A DNA stretch of 64,000 nucleotides from Lelliottia jeotgali. Lineage in GTDB: Bacteria > Pseudomonadota > Gammaproteobacteria > Enterobacterales > Enterobacteriaceae. Below are positions 29,029 to 38,061 of this stretch, piece by piece. The notes below the pieces were generated by a model. It made no database searches. It saw only the letters and a program-made list of their open reading frames with translations, and had not been told where the DNA came from. The position numbers were made by a program, and so were the translations under genes. Each line of letters opens with the position of its first letter. Positions within the stretch are counted from its first letter, which is position 1. The stretch spans positions 4,216,001-4,280,000 of the forward strand of contig CP018628.1 in the NCBI GenBank assembly GCA_002271215.1, given 5' to 3'.

Positions 29029-29655
29029 ATGCTTTGGTCATTTATCGCTGTCTGTTTTTCCGCATGGCTTTATGTCGATGCGTCGTATCGCGGGCCTACG
29101 TGGCAGCGCTGGTTGTTTAAACCGGTCACACTGCTGCTCCTGCTGTTGCTCGCCTGGCAGGCACCGATGTTTAACGCCGTCAGCTATCTGGTGCTCGCGG
29201 GCCTTTGCGCCTCGTTGATTGGTGACGCGCTCACGCTGCTGCCGCGCCAGCGTCTGCTCTACGCCATTGGGGCATTTTTCCTCTCGCATCTGCTCTATAC
29301 CATTTACTTCGCCAGTCAGATGACACTCTCCCTGTTCTGGCCGCTGCCGCTGGTGCTGCTGGTCATTGGAGCGCTGTTGGTGGCCGTCATCTGGACACGC
29401 CTGGAAGAGATGCGCTGGCCGGTCTGTACCTTTATCGCCATGACGCTGGTGATGGTGTGGCTGGCGGGTGAACTGTGGTTCTTCCGCCCAACATCACCTG
29501 CCATGTCGGCGTTCTTCGGTGCTGCGCTGTTGTTAATTGGCAACATCGTCTGGCTCGGGAGTCACTACCGCCGTCGCTTCCGTGCGGATAATGCGATTGC
29601 CGCCGCCTGCTACTTCGCCGGGCATTTCCTGATTGTGCGTTCGCTGTATATTTAA
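29029..29655 (+). CDS. yhhN: YhhN-family membrane protein (lysoplasmalogenase-like)
   Basis: Polytopic inner-membrane protein of 208 residues with about eight hydrophobic segments. It belongs to the YhhN/TMEM86 family, whose animal members are lysoplasmalogenases; the bacterial role is not settled. The GDALTLLPR motif (about residue 65) is a conserved acidic site of the family. It is next to zntA, as in E. coli. Confidence 0.9.
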   Translation: MLWSFIAVCFSAWLYVDASYRGPTWQRWLFKPVTLLLLLLLAWQAPMFNAVSYLVLAGLCASLIGDALTLLPRQRLLYAIGAFFLSHLLYTIYFASQMTLSLFWPLPLVLLVIGALLVAVIWTRLEEMRWPVCTFIAMTLVMVWLAGELWFFRPTSPAMSAFFGAALLLIGNIVWLGSHYRRRFRADNAIAAACYFAGHFLIVRSLYI

Positions 29656-29661
29656 TAGTGC

Positions 29662-29693
29662 TTGACTCTGGAGTCGACTCCAGAGTGTATGCT
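29662..29693 (+). promoter_or_regulatory. zntA promoter with ZntR operator
   Basis: A -35 TTGACT (29662-29667) and a -10 TATGCT (29688-29693) are 20 bp apart, longer than normal, as in MerR-family promoters. The spacer holds a perfect 22-bp palindrome at 29665-29686 (half-site ACTCTGGAGTC). It is almost the same as the E. coli zntA promoter, which Zn-bound ZntR activates by untwisting DNA. Confidence 0.92.
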
Positions 29694-29730
29694 GCGGTTA
29701 ATGAGAAAATTATCATTACCGGAGAGTGCC

Positions 29731-31911
29731 ATGTCGACTCCAGAAACACCGAAAAAAGTGCCGCAATTCTCGGCACTGAAACTCAGCCCTGTTCCCGCTA
29801 AAGACGACTGCTGCTGCGACAGCGGATGTGAAACCCAAACGGCATCTTCGCTGCCTGAAAACGGCGAGCGCTACACCTGGGTAGTCAACGGGATGGACTG
29901 CGCCGCCTGCGCCCGCAAAGTCGAGAATGCGGTAAAACAGGTGCCGGGCGTCAGCCACGTTCAGGTCCTGTTCGCCACCGAAAAGCTGCTGGTCAGCGCC
30001 GATACGGATGTCAGCAAACAGGTTGAGGCGGCGGTCACCAAAGCCGGTTACTCCCTGCGCAACGAGCAACAACCTGCCGAAAAAACTTCTCCCCTGCGGG
30101 AAAACCTGCCGCTCATCACCCTGATTATCATGATGGCGCTCAGTTGGATGCTGGAGCAGTTTAACCATCCGTTCGGTAATCTGGCGTTCATCGCCACCAC
30201 CCTGGTTGGCCTGTTCCCGATTGCGCGTCAGTCGCTGCGCCTGATGAAAAGCGGCAGCTGGTTCGCGATTGAAACCCTGATGAGCGTCGCGGCTATCGGC
30301 GCGCTGTTTATTGGCGCGACGGCAGAAGCAGCGATGGTTCTGCTGCTTTTCCTCATCGGTGAACGGCTTGAAGGTTGGGCGGCAAGTCGTGCACGTAAAG
30401 GCGTTAGCGCGTTGATGGCGCTGAAACCGGAGACGGCGACGGTAGTGGTGAATGGCGAGCGCCAGACAGTCGCTATCACGGCGCTGCGTCCGGGCGATGT
30501 GATGGAAGTGGCCGCCGGCGGGCGTTTGCCTGCAGACGGGACGCTTCTCACCGCGATGGCCAGCTTCGATGAAAGCGCCCTCACCGGTGAGTCGATCCCC
30601 GTTGAGCGCGAAACCGGCGAGAAAGTCCCGGCAGGCGCGACCAGCGTGGATCGTCTGGTGCAGCTCACGGTGCTTTCCGAACCCGGCGACAGCGCCATCG
30701 ACCGCATCCTGAAGCTGATTGAAGAAGCCGAAGAGCGCCGCGCGCCCGTCGAGCGTTTTATCGACCGCTTCAGCCGCATCTACACGCCGGTCATTATGCT
30801 GATTGCCCTGCTGGTGGCCATTGTTCCGCCGCTGTTGTTCAGCGCGCCGTGGGAGGCGTGGATCTACAAGGGGCTGACGCTGCTGTTAATCGGTTGTCCA
30901 TGCGCACTGGTGATTTCTACGCCTGCGGCCATTACGTCTGGCCTTGCGGCAGCCGCACGACAGGGGGCGTTGATTAAAGGCGGTGCGGCGCTGGAGCAAT
31001 TAAGCCAGATTCAGCAGATTGCGTTCGATAAGACCGGCACGCTGACGGTCGGCAAACCGCAGGTGACGGGGATGTATCCCGCCGATGACGCATTGCTGGC
31101 GCTGGCCGCCGCCGTCGAGCAGGGTTCCACTCACCCGCTGGCGCAGGCGATTGTGCGTGAAGCGCAGTCGCGTGGGCTGACCATTCCCGCCGCCAGCGCG
31201 CAGCGGGCGCTGATGGGATCGGGTATCGAAGCCATCGTTGAGGGCAGCAAGGTGCTGATTTGCGCCGCTGATAAATTCCCGGCTGACGAGTTCAGCCCGC
31301 AAATCCGCGAGCGGGAACAGGCCGGGCAAACGGTGGTCATCATCGTCATCAACGGTGTGGCAAAAGGCGTATTGGCTCTGCGCGATACTTTGCGCGACGA
31401 CGCCAAAGAGGCGGTTGCGGCGCTGCATCGGTTGGGTATTCAGGGTGTGATTCTGACCGGAGATAACCCACGCGCGGCAGCGGCCATCGCCAAAGAGTTA
31501 GATCTGGAATTCAGAGCGGGATTATTACCGGCGGACAAAGTGCAGGCAGTCACTGCGCTCAATGCTCAGACGCCGCTGGCGATGGTCGGCGACGGGATTA
31601 ACGACGCCCCGGCGATGAAAGCCGCCACGATCGGGATTGCGATGGGTAGCGGCACCGACGTGGCGCTCGAAACCGCCGATGCGGCGCTGACGCATAACCG
31701 CCTGACCGGTCTGGCGCAGATGATTTCGCTGGCACGTGCGACGCGGGCCAATATTCGTCAGAACATCACGATTGCGCTGGGGCTGAAGGGGATTTTCCTG
31801 GTCACCACGCTATTAGGCATAACGGGCCTGTGGCTGGCGGTGCTGGCGGATACGGGTGCGACGGTGCTGGTGACCGCGAACGCGCTGCGGTTGTTGCGTC
31901 GGAGGTCATAA
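29731..31911 (+). CDS. zntA: Zn(II)/Cd(II)/Pb(II) exporting P-type ATPase ZntA
   Basis: Inner-membrane P1B-type ATPase that expels zinc, cadmium and lead. 726 residues from ATG 29731, preceded by a GGAGAG ribosome site. Metal ligands: a cysteine cluster DDCCCDSGC (25-33) and GMDCAAC (54-60) in the N-terminal domain. The catalytic core is CPCALV in the membrane, DKTGTLT (phosphorylated Asp), TGES, and GDGINDAPAM. Frames starting upstream at 29662 lie inside the promoter and are not real. Confidence 0.97.
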   Translation: MSTPETPKKVPQFSALKLSPVPAKDDCCCDSGCETQTASSLPENGERYTWVVNGMDCAACARKVENAVKQVPGVSHVQVLFATEKLLVSADTDVSKQVEAAVTKAGYSLRNEQQPAEKTSPLRENLPLITLIIMMALSWMLEQFNHPFGNLAFIATTLVGLFPIARQSLRLMKSGSWFAIETLMSVAAIGALFIGATAEAAMVLLLFLIGERLEGWAASRARKGVSALMALKPETATVVVNGERQTVAITALRPGDVMEVAAGGRLPADGTLLTAMASFDESALTGESIPVERETGEKVPAGATSVDRLVQLTVLSEPGDSAIDRILKLIEEAEERRAPVERFIDRFSRIYTPVIMLIALLVAIVPPLLFSAPWEAWIYKGLTLLLIGCPCALVISTPAAITSGLAAAARQGALIKGGAALEQLSQIQQIAFDKTGTLTVGKPQVTGMYPADDALLALAAAVEQGSTHPLAQAIVREAQSRGLTIPAASAQRALMGSGIEAIVEGSKVLICAADKFPADEFSPQIREREQAGQTVVIIVINGVAKGVLALRDTLRDDAKEAVAALHRLGIQGVILTGDNPRAAAAIAKELDLEFRAGLLPADKVQAVTALNAQTPLAMVGDGINDAPAMKAATIGIAMGSGTDVALETADAALTHNRLTGLAQMISLARATRANIRQNITIALGLKGIFLVTTLLGITGLWLAVLADTGATVLVTANALRLLRRRS

Positions 31912-31913
31912 AC

Positions 31914-32044
31914 GCCGGGTGGCGGCTTCGCTTTACCCGGCCTACGAATTTGTGCAAATAACGAAGCGATGATTTCGTAGGCCCGTGCAAGCGAAGCGCC
32001 GCCGGGCAAAAAGCGATGATGTTGTAAGCCGGGTCTACCCGGCG
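31914..32044. repeat. REP cluster between zntA and tusA
   Basis: Three REP-type units (CGCCGGGTGGCGGC..TTACCCGGCCTAC; GTAGGCCCGTGCAAGCG..CGCCGCCGGGC; GTAAGCCGGGTCTACCCGGC) between convergent zntA and tusA. Confidence 0.8.
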
Positions 32045-32052
32045 AAAAGCAA

Positions 32053-32295
32053 CTACCCTTTGCGCACCAGATACCGATACGGAAGGGATTCCGTGGCTTG
32101 CGCCACCAGCTCATGTTCCATAAAGGTACAAAAACCCGGGATATCGCGGGTGGTGGCAGGATCGTCAGCAATGATCAGCAGCGTCTCACCACTTTGCATC
32201 GTGCGCACGGTTTTGCGCACCATCATCACCGGCTCCGGGCAGCGGAGGCCCTGCGCATCAAGGGTATGGTCTGGGCTGGCAAACAGGTCGGTCAT
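32053..32295 (-). CDS. tusA: Sulfur carrier protein TusA
   Basis: Carries persulfide sulfur from IscS to TusBCD-E-MnmA for 2-thiouridine in tRNA. 80 residues from ATG 32295 ([16 protein letters not shown]). The active Cys is C19 in LRCPEP. Longer in-frame starts upstream are outside the family boundary. It is divergent from yhhQ. Confidence 0.95.
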   Translation of the reverse strand: MTDLFASPDHTLDAQGLRCPEPVMMVRKTVRTMQSGETLLIIADDPATTRDIPGFCTFMEHELVAQATESLPYRYLVRKG

Positions 32296-32468
32296 CATCG
32301 TCTCATTCACATCAAAAAACGGCTGTAGTTTACGCCGCGTTTTGCCCAAAGCAAACCAGGTTAACGATTGCGCGAAAATTAGCCATTGCAAAGAACGTTG
32401 AACGCAGTATGATGCGACCGTTTTTATTGGGTTCCCTCACCCCAAATATCCATCAAAAAGGTCACAAT

Positions 32469-33134
32469 ATGACGCAGTTCTCTCAATCGCAGCGCGTAAA
32501 AGCGTTGTTCTGGCTATCGCTATTCCATCTACTGGTGATCACTTCCAGTAACTATCTGGTGCAGCTGCCGATCTCTATTTTTGGTTTCCACACCACCTGG
32601 GGCGCATTCAGCTTCCCGTTTATCTTCCTCGCCACCGATTTGACCGTTCGTATTTTTGGCGCGCCGCTGGCCCGACGCATTATCTTTGCGGTGATGCTGC
32701 CTGCGCTGTTCATCTCGTACGTCATCTCTTCCCTGTTCTACATGGGAAGCTGGCAGGGCTTTGAGGCGCTGACGCACTTCAATCTGTTTGTCGCTCGAAT
32801 CGCTGCCGCCAGCTTTATGGCGTACGCGCTGGGACAGATCCTCGACGTTCATGTGTTTAACCGCCTTAGACAGAATCACCGCTGGTGGATGGCACCGACG
32901 GCGTCCACGCTGTTCGGTAACGTCAGCGACACGCTGGCCTTCTTCTTCATCGCTTTCTGGCGCAGCCCGGATGCCTTTATGGCCGCCCACTGGATGGAAA
33001 TCGCGCTGGTGGATTACTGCTTCAAAGTGTTGATCAGCATTGTGTTCTTCCTGCCGATGTACGGCGTGCTGCTGAATATGCTGATGAAAAGGCTGGCGGA
33101 TAAATCTGAAATCTCGGCATTGCAGGCCGGTTAA
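32469..33134 (+). CDS. yhhQ: Queuosine precursor transporter YhhQ
   Basis: Inner-membrane transporter (VUT family/DUF165) for the queuosine precursors preQ0 and preQ1. 221 residues with about six hydrophobic segments. The motif FIFLATDLTVRIFG (about 50-63) and PTASTLFGNVSDTLAFF are characteristic. The start at 32469 follows AAAAAGG. Confidence 0.93.
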   Translation: MTQFSQSQRVKALFWLSLFHLLVITSSNYLVQLPISIFGFHTTWGAFSFPFIFLATDLTVRIFGAPLARRIIFAVMLPALFISYVISSLFYMGSWQGFEALTHFNLFVARIAAASFMAYALGQILDVHVFNRLRQNHRWWMAPTASTLFGNVSDTLAFFFIAFWRSPDAFMAAHWMEIALVDYCFKVLISIVFFLPMYGVLLNMLMKRLADKSEISALQAG

Positions 33135-33206
33135 AGGTTCGCTTTATCAGTTGTGATAAGATGGATGAATGAGCCGTTATGGCCGTTTATCGAAAGGAAG
33201 ATGTTA

Positions 33207-33764
33207 ATGCGCAATCTGGTTAAATATGTCGGGATTGGCCTGCTGGTCGTGGGTCTTGCAGCCTGTGATAACAGCGATACGAAAACCCCTGCTCAGGGCG
33301 CTTCCGCTGAAAGCAATGCTACCGGTCAGCCGGTGAGTCTGATGGATGGCAAACTCAGTTTCTCTCTGCCGGCGGATATGACCGACCAGAGCGGCAAGCT
33401 GGGCACCCAGGCGAACAACATGCACGTCTATTCCGATGCCACCGGGCAGAAAGCAGTGATCGTGATTGTCGGTGACGACGCTAACGAAGATCTGGCGGTG
33501 CTGACTAAGCGCCTGGAAGATCAACAGCGTAGCCGCGATCCGCAGCTGCAGGTAGTGACCAACAAGTCCATCGAACTGAAAGGCCACACCCTGCAACAGC
33601 TGGACAGCATTATCTCTGCCAAAGGCCAGACCGCCTACTCCTCCGTGGTGCTCGGTAAAGTCGACGGCAAACTGCTGACCCTGCAAATTACCCTGCCAGC
33701 GGACGATCAGCAGAAAGCGCAGACCGCAGCGGAAAACATTATCAATACCATCGTGATTCAGTAA
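33207..33764 (+). CDS. dcrB: Inner-membrane lipoprotein DcrB
   Basis: Lipoprotein of 185 residues; in E. coli dcrB mutants resist phages C1 and C6, and the protein supports envelope homeostasis. Signal with lipobox LAAC (Cys20), followed by Asp at +2, the classic Lol-avoidance signal that keeps a lipoprotein in the inner membrane. The start at 33207 follows a GGAAGA ribosome site. Its terminator lies inside the end of the convergent gene yhhS. Confidence 0.93.
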   Translation: MRNLVKYVGIGLLVVGLAACDNSDTKTPAQGASAESNATGQPVSLMDGKLSFSLPADMTDQSGKLGTQANNMHVYSDATGQKAVIVIVGDDANEDLAVLTKRLEDQQRSRDPQLQVVTNKSIELKGHTLQQLDSIISAKGQTAYSSVVLGKVDGKLLTLQITLPADDQQKAQTAAENIINTIVIQ

Positions 33765-33770
33765 TTATCA

Positions 33771-34985
33771 TCACGATTCAACGGCCTCCGTCGCTTGCGC
33801 CGGGGGCCGTTTTTTTAAGCGCCAGGTGAGCAACAATGCCACCGACACCAGCCCCGCCGCCGCCAGATAAATCACCGGCACGCCTGCATACGCCATCAGC
33901 AGCCCGGCCAGCGGCCCGGTAATCCCCAGTGACATATCCATAAACACCGTATACGTCGCCAGCGCCGAGCCTTGATTCTGCTGCGGCACCGCTTTCACCG
34001 CCACCACGCCCAGCGCCGGGAAGACCAACGAGAAGCCTGCGCCCGCGAGGAATACGCCGATTTTCGCCACCCACGGCTCGCTGGCGATTCCGGTCAACAG
34101 CAGGCCGACAATTTCCACACCAAAGCAAATCATCGCCACGTTCAACCCGCCGAGGCGGTTGATGCCGTTCGGAAACAACAGGCGCGCGCCCACGAACGCG
34201 CAGCTAAACAGCGTCAAAGCGAACGCCGCGCCGTCCCAGCCTTTGGCGTCATAAAACAGGGTGATAAAGGTGGCGATTACGCCAAAACCAGCGGACGCCA
34301 GCGCCAGCGCCATGCCGTAGGGCCAGACGCGCCCCAGCACCGCGCGAAACGGCAGCGGCTTGCCTTTGCTGGCTTTCACTTTCGGTCGTGGGAGCGCGAG
34401 TAAAATCGCCATCAGCGCCACCACCATAATGGTTATCGCCAGACCTTGCAGACCGCCCCACGCGTAACACACTACGCCCAGCGGCGCACCGAGCGCCATC
34501 GCGCCGTAGGTGACAATCCCATTCCACGAAATCACGCGCCCAATATGTGCATTTCCGACCACGCCCACGCCCCATAGCGTCGAGCCGGTTCCGGCGAGGC
34601 TTTGCCCGATACCCAGAATCACGCGCCCAAGGCACAGCAATGCCAGGCTCAACAGCGGCCAGCCGCTGGTGGTCGCTGCCAGAAAATAGCTGAGACCGCT
34701 CAGGAAACAGCCGCATAATCCCACCACGACAATGCTTTTGGGCCCAAACAGATCCGCATAGCGCCCCGACTGCGGGCGACTCATCAACGTAGCGAAATAT
34801 TGCAGGCTAATCACCAGCCCCGCCCAAAAGGCGCTAAACCCCATCACGTCATGGACGTAGCCCGGCAGAACCGCCAGCGGCAGACCAATGGTGAGATAGC
34901 TGGCGAAGTTAAACATGACGACAGAAACAATACGCAGATTGAGGCGCAATCCGCTCAGCGCCGGTTCGGCGGCGGGTACGGGCAT
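33771..34985 (-). CDS. yhhS: MFS transporter YhhS
   Basis: Major facilitator superfamily efflux-type transporter, 404 residues with about twelve membrane segments; overexpression of E. coli YhhS affects glyphosate and arabinose tolerance. The MFS loop motif GRYADLFGPKSIV (about 75-87) is visible. It converges on dcrB with 6 bp between stop codons. Confidence 0.92.
   Translation of the reverse strand: MPVPAAEPALSGLRLNLRIVSVVMFNFASYLTIGLPLAVLPGYVHDVMGFSAFWAGLVISLQYFATLMSRPQSGRYADLFGPKSIVVVGLCGCFLSGLSYFLAATTSGWPLLSLALLCLGRVILGIGQSLAGTGSTLWGVGVVGNAHIGRVISWNGIVTYGAMALGAPLGVVCYAWGGLQGLAITIMVVALMAILLALPRPKVKASKGKPLPFRAVLGRVWPYGMALALASAGFGVIATFITLFYDAKGWDGAAFALTLFSCAFVGARLLFPNGINRLGGLNVAMICFGVEIVGLLLTGIASEPWVAKIGVFLAGAGFSLVFPALGVVAVKAVPQQNQGSALATYTVFMDMSLGITGPLAGLLMAYAGVPVIYLAAAGLVSVALLLTWRLKKRPPAQATEAVES
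33780..33816 (+). terminator. dcrB terminator embedded in the yhhS coding end
   Basis: ACGGCC ... GGCCGT stem followed by seven T, 16 bp after dcrB. It overlaps the last 15 codons of the convergent gene yhhS, which encode KKRPPAQATEAVES there. Confidence 0.85.
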
Positions 34986-35129
34986 GAAGATTTACCTGGT
35001 TTTTTGCAACAGTGTTTCACTATTACCACGTCATGCCACGAAAAGCAGCAGCGACTTTCAGATTAACGGCGTCAAACGAAGCGGTCCCCAGGCACTACAC
35101 TTAACGGGCATACAACAAAAGGAATCAGC

Positions 35130-36179
35130 ATGACGACCCTCCAGCCCGATAAGACGGGCCTGCATATTTTATTAAAACTCGCCTGCCTGGTCGTAATCCT
35201 CGCCGGCATTCATGCTGCGGCAGATATTATCGTTCAGCTTCTGCTGGCGGTGTTTTTTGCCATTGTTCTCAACCCGCTGGTGACCTGGTTTATCCGCCGC
35301 GGCGTGAGCCGTCCGGTGGCCATCACCATCGTCGTTTTCGTGATGCTGATCGTACTGACCGCGCTATTCGGCGTGCTGGCCGCTTCACTGAGTGAATTCT
35401 CGACCATGCTGCCGAAGTACAACAAAGAGCTGACGCGTAAAATTGTCGAGCTTCAGCATATGCTGCCGTTCCTCAATCTGCATATCTCTCCGGAGCGAAT
35501 GCTACAGCGCATGGATTCCGAAAAGGTGATGACCTTCGCCACCACTCTGATGACCGGGCTTTCCGGCGCGATGGCCAGTATTTTACTGCTGGTGATGACG
35601 GTGGTATTCATGCTGTTCGAAGTGCGCCACGTGCCGTACAAACTGCGCTTCGCGCTGAACAATCCGCAGATCCACATTGCCGGTCTGCACCGAGCGCTGA
35701 AGGGGGTTTCTCACTATCTGGCGCTAAAAACGCTACTCAGCCTTTGGACCGGGGCGATTGTCTGGCTGGGGCTTGAACTGTTAGGCATTCAATTCGCATT
35801 AATGTGGGGCGTGCTGGCGTTTCTGCTGAACTATGTCCCTAATATTGGGGCCGTTCTCTCTGCCGTACCACCGATGATCCAGGCGTTCCTGTTCAACGGC
35901 TTTTACGAATGTATGCTGGTGGGCGCACTATTTTTGGTCGTGCATATGGTGCTGGGAAATATCGTCGAACCGCGCATGATGGGCCATCGTCTGGGAATGT
36001 CGACGCTGGTCGTCTTCTTGTCATTATTAATTTGGGGATGGCTGCTAGGACCGGTCGGAATGCTGCTTTCAGTCCCGCTCACCAGCGTGTGTAAAATATG
36101 GATGGAAACCACCAAAGGCGGTGGAAAACTGGCGATTCTTCTTGGACCAGGGCGACCAAAAAGCCGACTTCCTGGATAA
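35130..36179 (+). CDS. yhhT: AI-2E family transporter YhhT
   Basis: Polytopic membrane protein of the AI-2E/PerM family, 349 residues as in E. coli; substrate unproven. Typical family stretches are LLAVFFAIVLNPLVTWFIRRG and LNYVPNIGAVLSAVPP (about 237-252). It is the last K-12-type backbone gene before the aryl polyene cluster. Two hairpins follow it. Confidence 0.92.
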   Translation: MTTLQPDKTGLHILLKLACLVVILAGIHAAADIIVQLLLAVFFAIVLNPLVTWFIRRGVSRPVAITIVVFVMLIVLTALFGVLAASLSEFSTMLPKYNKELTRKIVELQHMLPFLNLHISPERMLQRMDSEKVMTFATTLMTGLSGAMASILLLVMTVVFMLFEVRHVPYKLRFALNNPQIHIAGLHRALKGVSHYLALKTLLSLWTGAIVWLGLELLGIQFALMWGVLAFLLNYVPNIGAVLSAVPPMIQAFLFNGFYECMLVGALFLVVHMVLGNIVEPRMMGHRLGMSTLVVFLSLLIWGWLLGPVGMLLSVPLTSVCKIWMETTKGGGKLAILLGPGRPKSRLPG

Positions 36180-36474
36180 TCCCTTCAGCGTAAACCTACC
36201 AACCGGGGTAGGTTTACGTCATTTCTCAGGTCTATAGACTATGTGCCGATTTTATAAAATCGGCACTGTTGTTATTTTTAAGTAAAAACTTCTTAGAATA
36301 AGCCGATAACAGAAATGTTGTCTACATTGCTGTTGAGTTAATTAAAGTTAAATTGGCAATGTCAAAAATAAATAATGCAAAAATGATATTTATCGTAATA
36401 GCCTGAATTTGCTTTAAGAATTATATTACGGGAATATCGCGGACATAATCACTATTATTGATACGGAGTTGTTG
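36180..36474 (+). promoter_or_regulatory. AT-rich gap with two terminators, upstream of the APE cluster
   Basis: 295 bp. The first part holds a perfect 12-bp stem CGTAAACCTACC (36189-36200) / GGTAGGTTTACG (36207-36218) and a second hairpin GTGCCGATTTT / AAAATCGGCAC (36243-36266) followed by TGTTGTTATTTTT. The rest (36267-36460) is very AT-rich and should hold the promoter of the first APE gene; no clear operator is seen. Confidence 0.7.
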
Positions 36475-36864
36475 ATGAAGAAGATTGTAAAATGGTGTGC
36501 GGCTTTCGCCATTATGGGCGCGCTGGCAGGCTGTGCGCGTACTGCCCCGGTTGATCAGGTTCATTCTACTGTCAGTGCCGGTCATTCTGCAGAACAGGTG
36601 AAATCAGCGATTCTGAAAGCCGGTCTTCAGCGTGACTGGATTATGTCGGAAGTCAGCCCTGGTGTGATCAAAGGCCGCCTGCAGGCACGCGATCACAGCG
36701 CAGAAGTTCGCATCCCGTATACAGCGACAAGCTATTCTATTAATTACGAAAGCAGCCTGAACCTGAAAGCCAGCGACGGGAAGATTCATAAGAATTACAA
36801 CCGTTGGGTTCACAATTTAGACCACGATATTCAGCTGAATCTCGCCCAGATCGCCGCGCAGTAA
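36475..36864 (+). CDS. Small lipoprotein at the head of the aryl polyene cluster
   Basis: 129-residue predicted lipoprotein: MKKIVKWCAAFAIMGALAGC with lipobox LAGC (Cys20) and Ala at +2, suggesting export to the outer membrane. The mature part has no motif I recognise. A similar small lipoprotein heads known APE clusters (probable ApeA), but I am not sure of the name. ACGGAG precedes the ATG; TTG codons 3 and 6 nt upstream are less likely. The gene is AT-richer than the biosynthetic genes downstream. A TCGGGCC/GGCCCGA hairpin (36876-36895) follows it and could weaken read-through. Confidence 0.75.
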   Translation: MKKIVKWCAAFAIMGALAGCARTAPVDQVHSTVSAGHSAEQVKSAILKAGLQRDWIMSEVSPGVIKGRLQARDHSAEVRIPYTATSYSINYESSLNLKASDGKIHKNYNRWVHNLDHDIQLNLAQIAAQ

Positions 36865-36932
36865 ATTTTATTAAAGTCGGGCCACCCTCGGCCCGATAAT
36901 GAATCTTCTGACCAGTGAAAGGTTACGCATTA

Positions 36933-37997
36933 ATGTACGAAACGGACTCCCTCAGCGCTCTGGATGCTATCACTGAAGCGCAGCGTATCGCTTTTGCTCC
37001 CATGCTGTTTCAAACGGCGCTTTGTCTGCGTAACTCAGGCGTTTTAGCCTGGCTGGATAAACAGGGAAAACGGGGCGCAGATCTTGATGAAATTGTCGAG
37101 CACAGCACCCTGAATGAATACGCGGTGAGCGTTCTGTTAGATATGGGATTAAGCGGGCGGATCGTTACCCATAAAGAGGGGGTGTACTACCTCGCGAAAG
37201 TGGGACATTTTCTTCTGCATGACACCATGACCCGGGTAAATATGGATTTTACTCAGGACGTTTGTTATCAAGGATTATTTCACCTCTCTGATTCCCTTAA
37301 AGAACAAAAGCCTGCGGGATTATCCGTATTTGGCGAATGGCCGACCATTTATCCGGCATTGTCGCAATTACCCGCACAGGCGAAAGAGAGTTGGTTCGCA
37401 TTTGATCATTACTATTCTGACGCCGCTTTTGATGCCGCATTGCCATATATATTCGCAAGCAAGCCGACAAAATTGTACGATGTCGGCGGAAATACAGGTA
37501 AATGGGCTTTACGCTGTTGCCGGTATGATGAAAATGTTGCCGTTACACTCCTCGACCTCCCGCAGCAAATAGCGTTGGCGCAGGAAAATATCGCAAATGC
37601 AGGATTATCTCATCGCATTGGGTTCCATGCTGTCGATATGCTTAGCAACGCGGCGCTGCCGGGCGAAGCCGATGTGTGGTGGATGAGTCAGTTCCTCGAC
37701 TGTTTCTCTCCCGATCAGATTGTCACGATGCTGAGTAAAGTCGCTCAGGTCATGAAGCCAGGCGCGCGGTTGTGCATTATGGAACTGTTCTGGGATGCCC
37801 AGAAATTCGAAGCCGCTTCATTTAGCCTGAATGCGACCTCGCTCTATTTCACCTGTATGGCGAATGGCAACAGCCGCTTTTATAGCGTCGAGAAGTTTTA
37901 TCACTACCTGGAGCAGGCCGGTTTCCACATAGAGCAACGACTGGATAATCTTGGTTTGGGTCATACCTTACTGATTTGTCAGAAAAACGAACAATAA
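36933..37997 (+). CDS. SAM-dependent methyltransferase of the aryl polyene cluster
   Basis: Class I O-/C-methyltransferase of 354 residues. An N-terminal dimerisation-type helical domain (AFAPMLFQTALCLRNSGV) precedes the SAM-binding loop LYDVGGNTGKWAL (about 181-193) and an acidic LLDLPQQI strand. The place matches ApeB of E. coli CFT073, expected to methylate the aryl head group. The ATG at 36933 and a GTG at 36915 are both possible starts. Codon use is AT-richer (many TTA, ATT, GAA) than in the genes from 38062 on. Confidence 0.82.
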   Translation: MYETDSLSALDAITEAQRIAFAPMLFQTALCLRNSGVLAWLDKQGKRGADLDEIVEHSTLNEYAVSVLLDMGLSGRIVTHKEGVYYLAKVGHFLLHDTMTRVNMDFTQDVCYQGLFHLSDSLKEQKPAGLSVFGEWPTIYPALSQLPAQAKESWFAFDHYYSDAAFDAALPYIFASKPTKLYDVGGNTGKWALRCCRYDENVAVTLLDLPQQIALAQENIANAGLSHRIGFHAVDMLSNAALPGEADVWWMSQFLDCFSPDQIVTMLSKVAQVMKPGARLCIMELFWDAQKFEAASFSLNATSLYFTCMANGNSRFYSVEKFYHYLEQAGFHIEQRLDNLGLGHTLLICQKNEQ

Positions 37998-38061
37998 ACG
38001 CTTTGAAATATCTGACGGTTAACGCCGTTATTTGATGACGATAGATCGCGGACGCGCGTAG

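Noticed and set aside
36243..36266. Palindrome considered as a regulator operator for the APE cluster
   Set aside because: It is followed by a T-rich tail and lies after yhhT, so a terminator explains it better.
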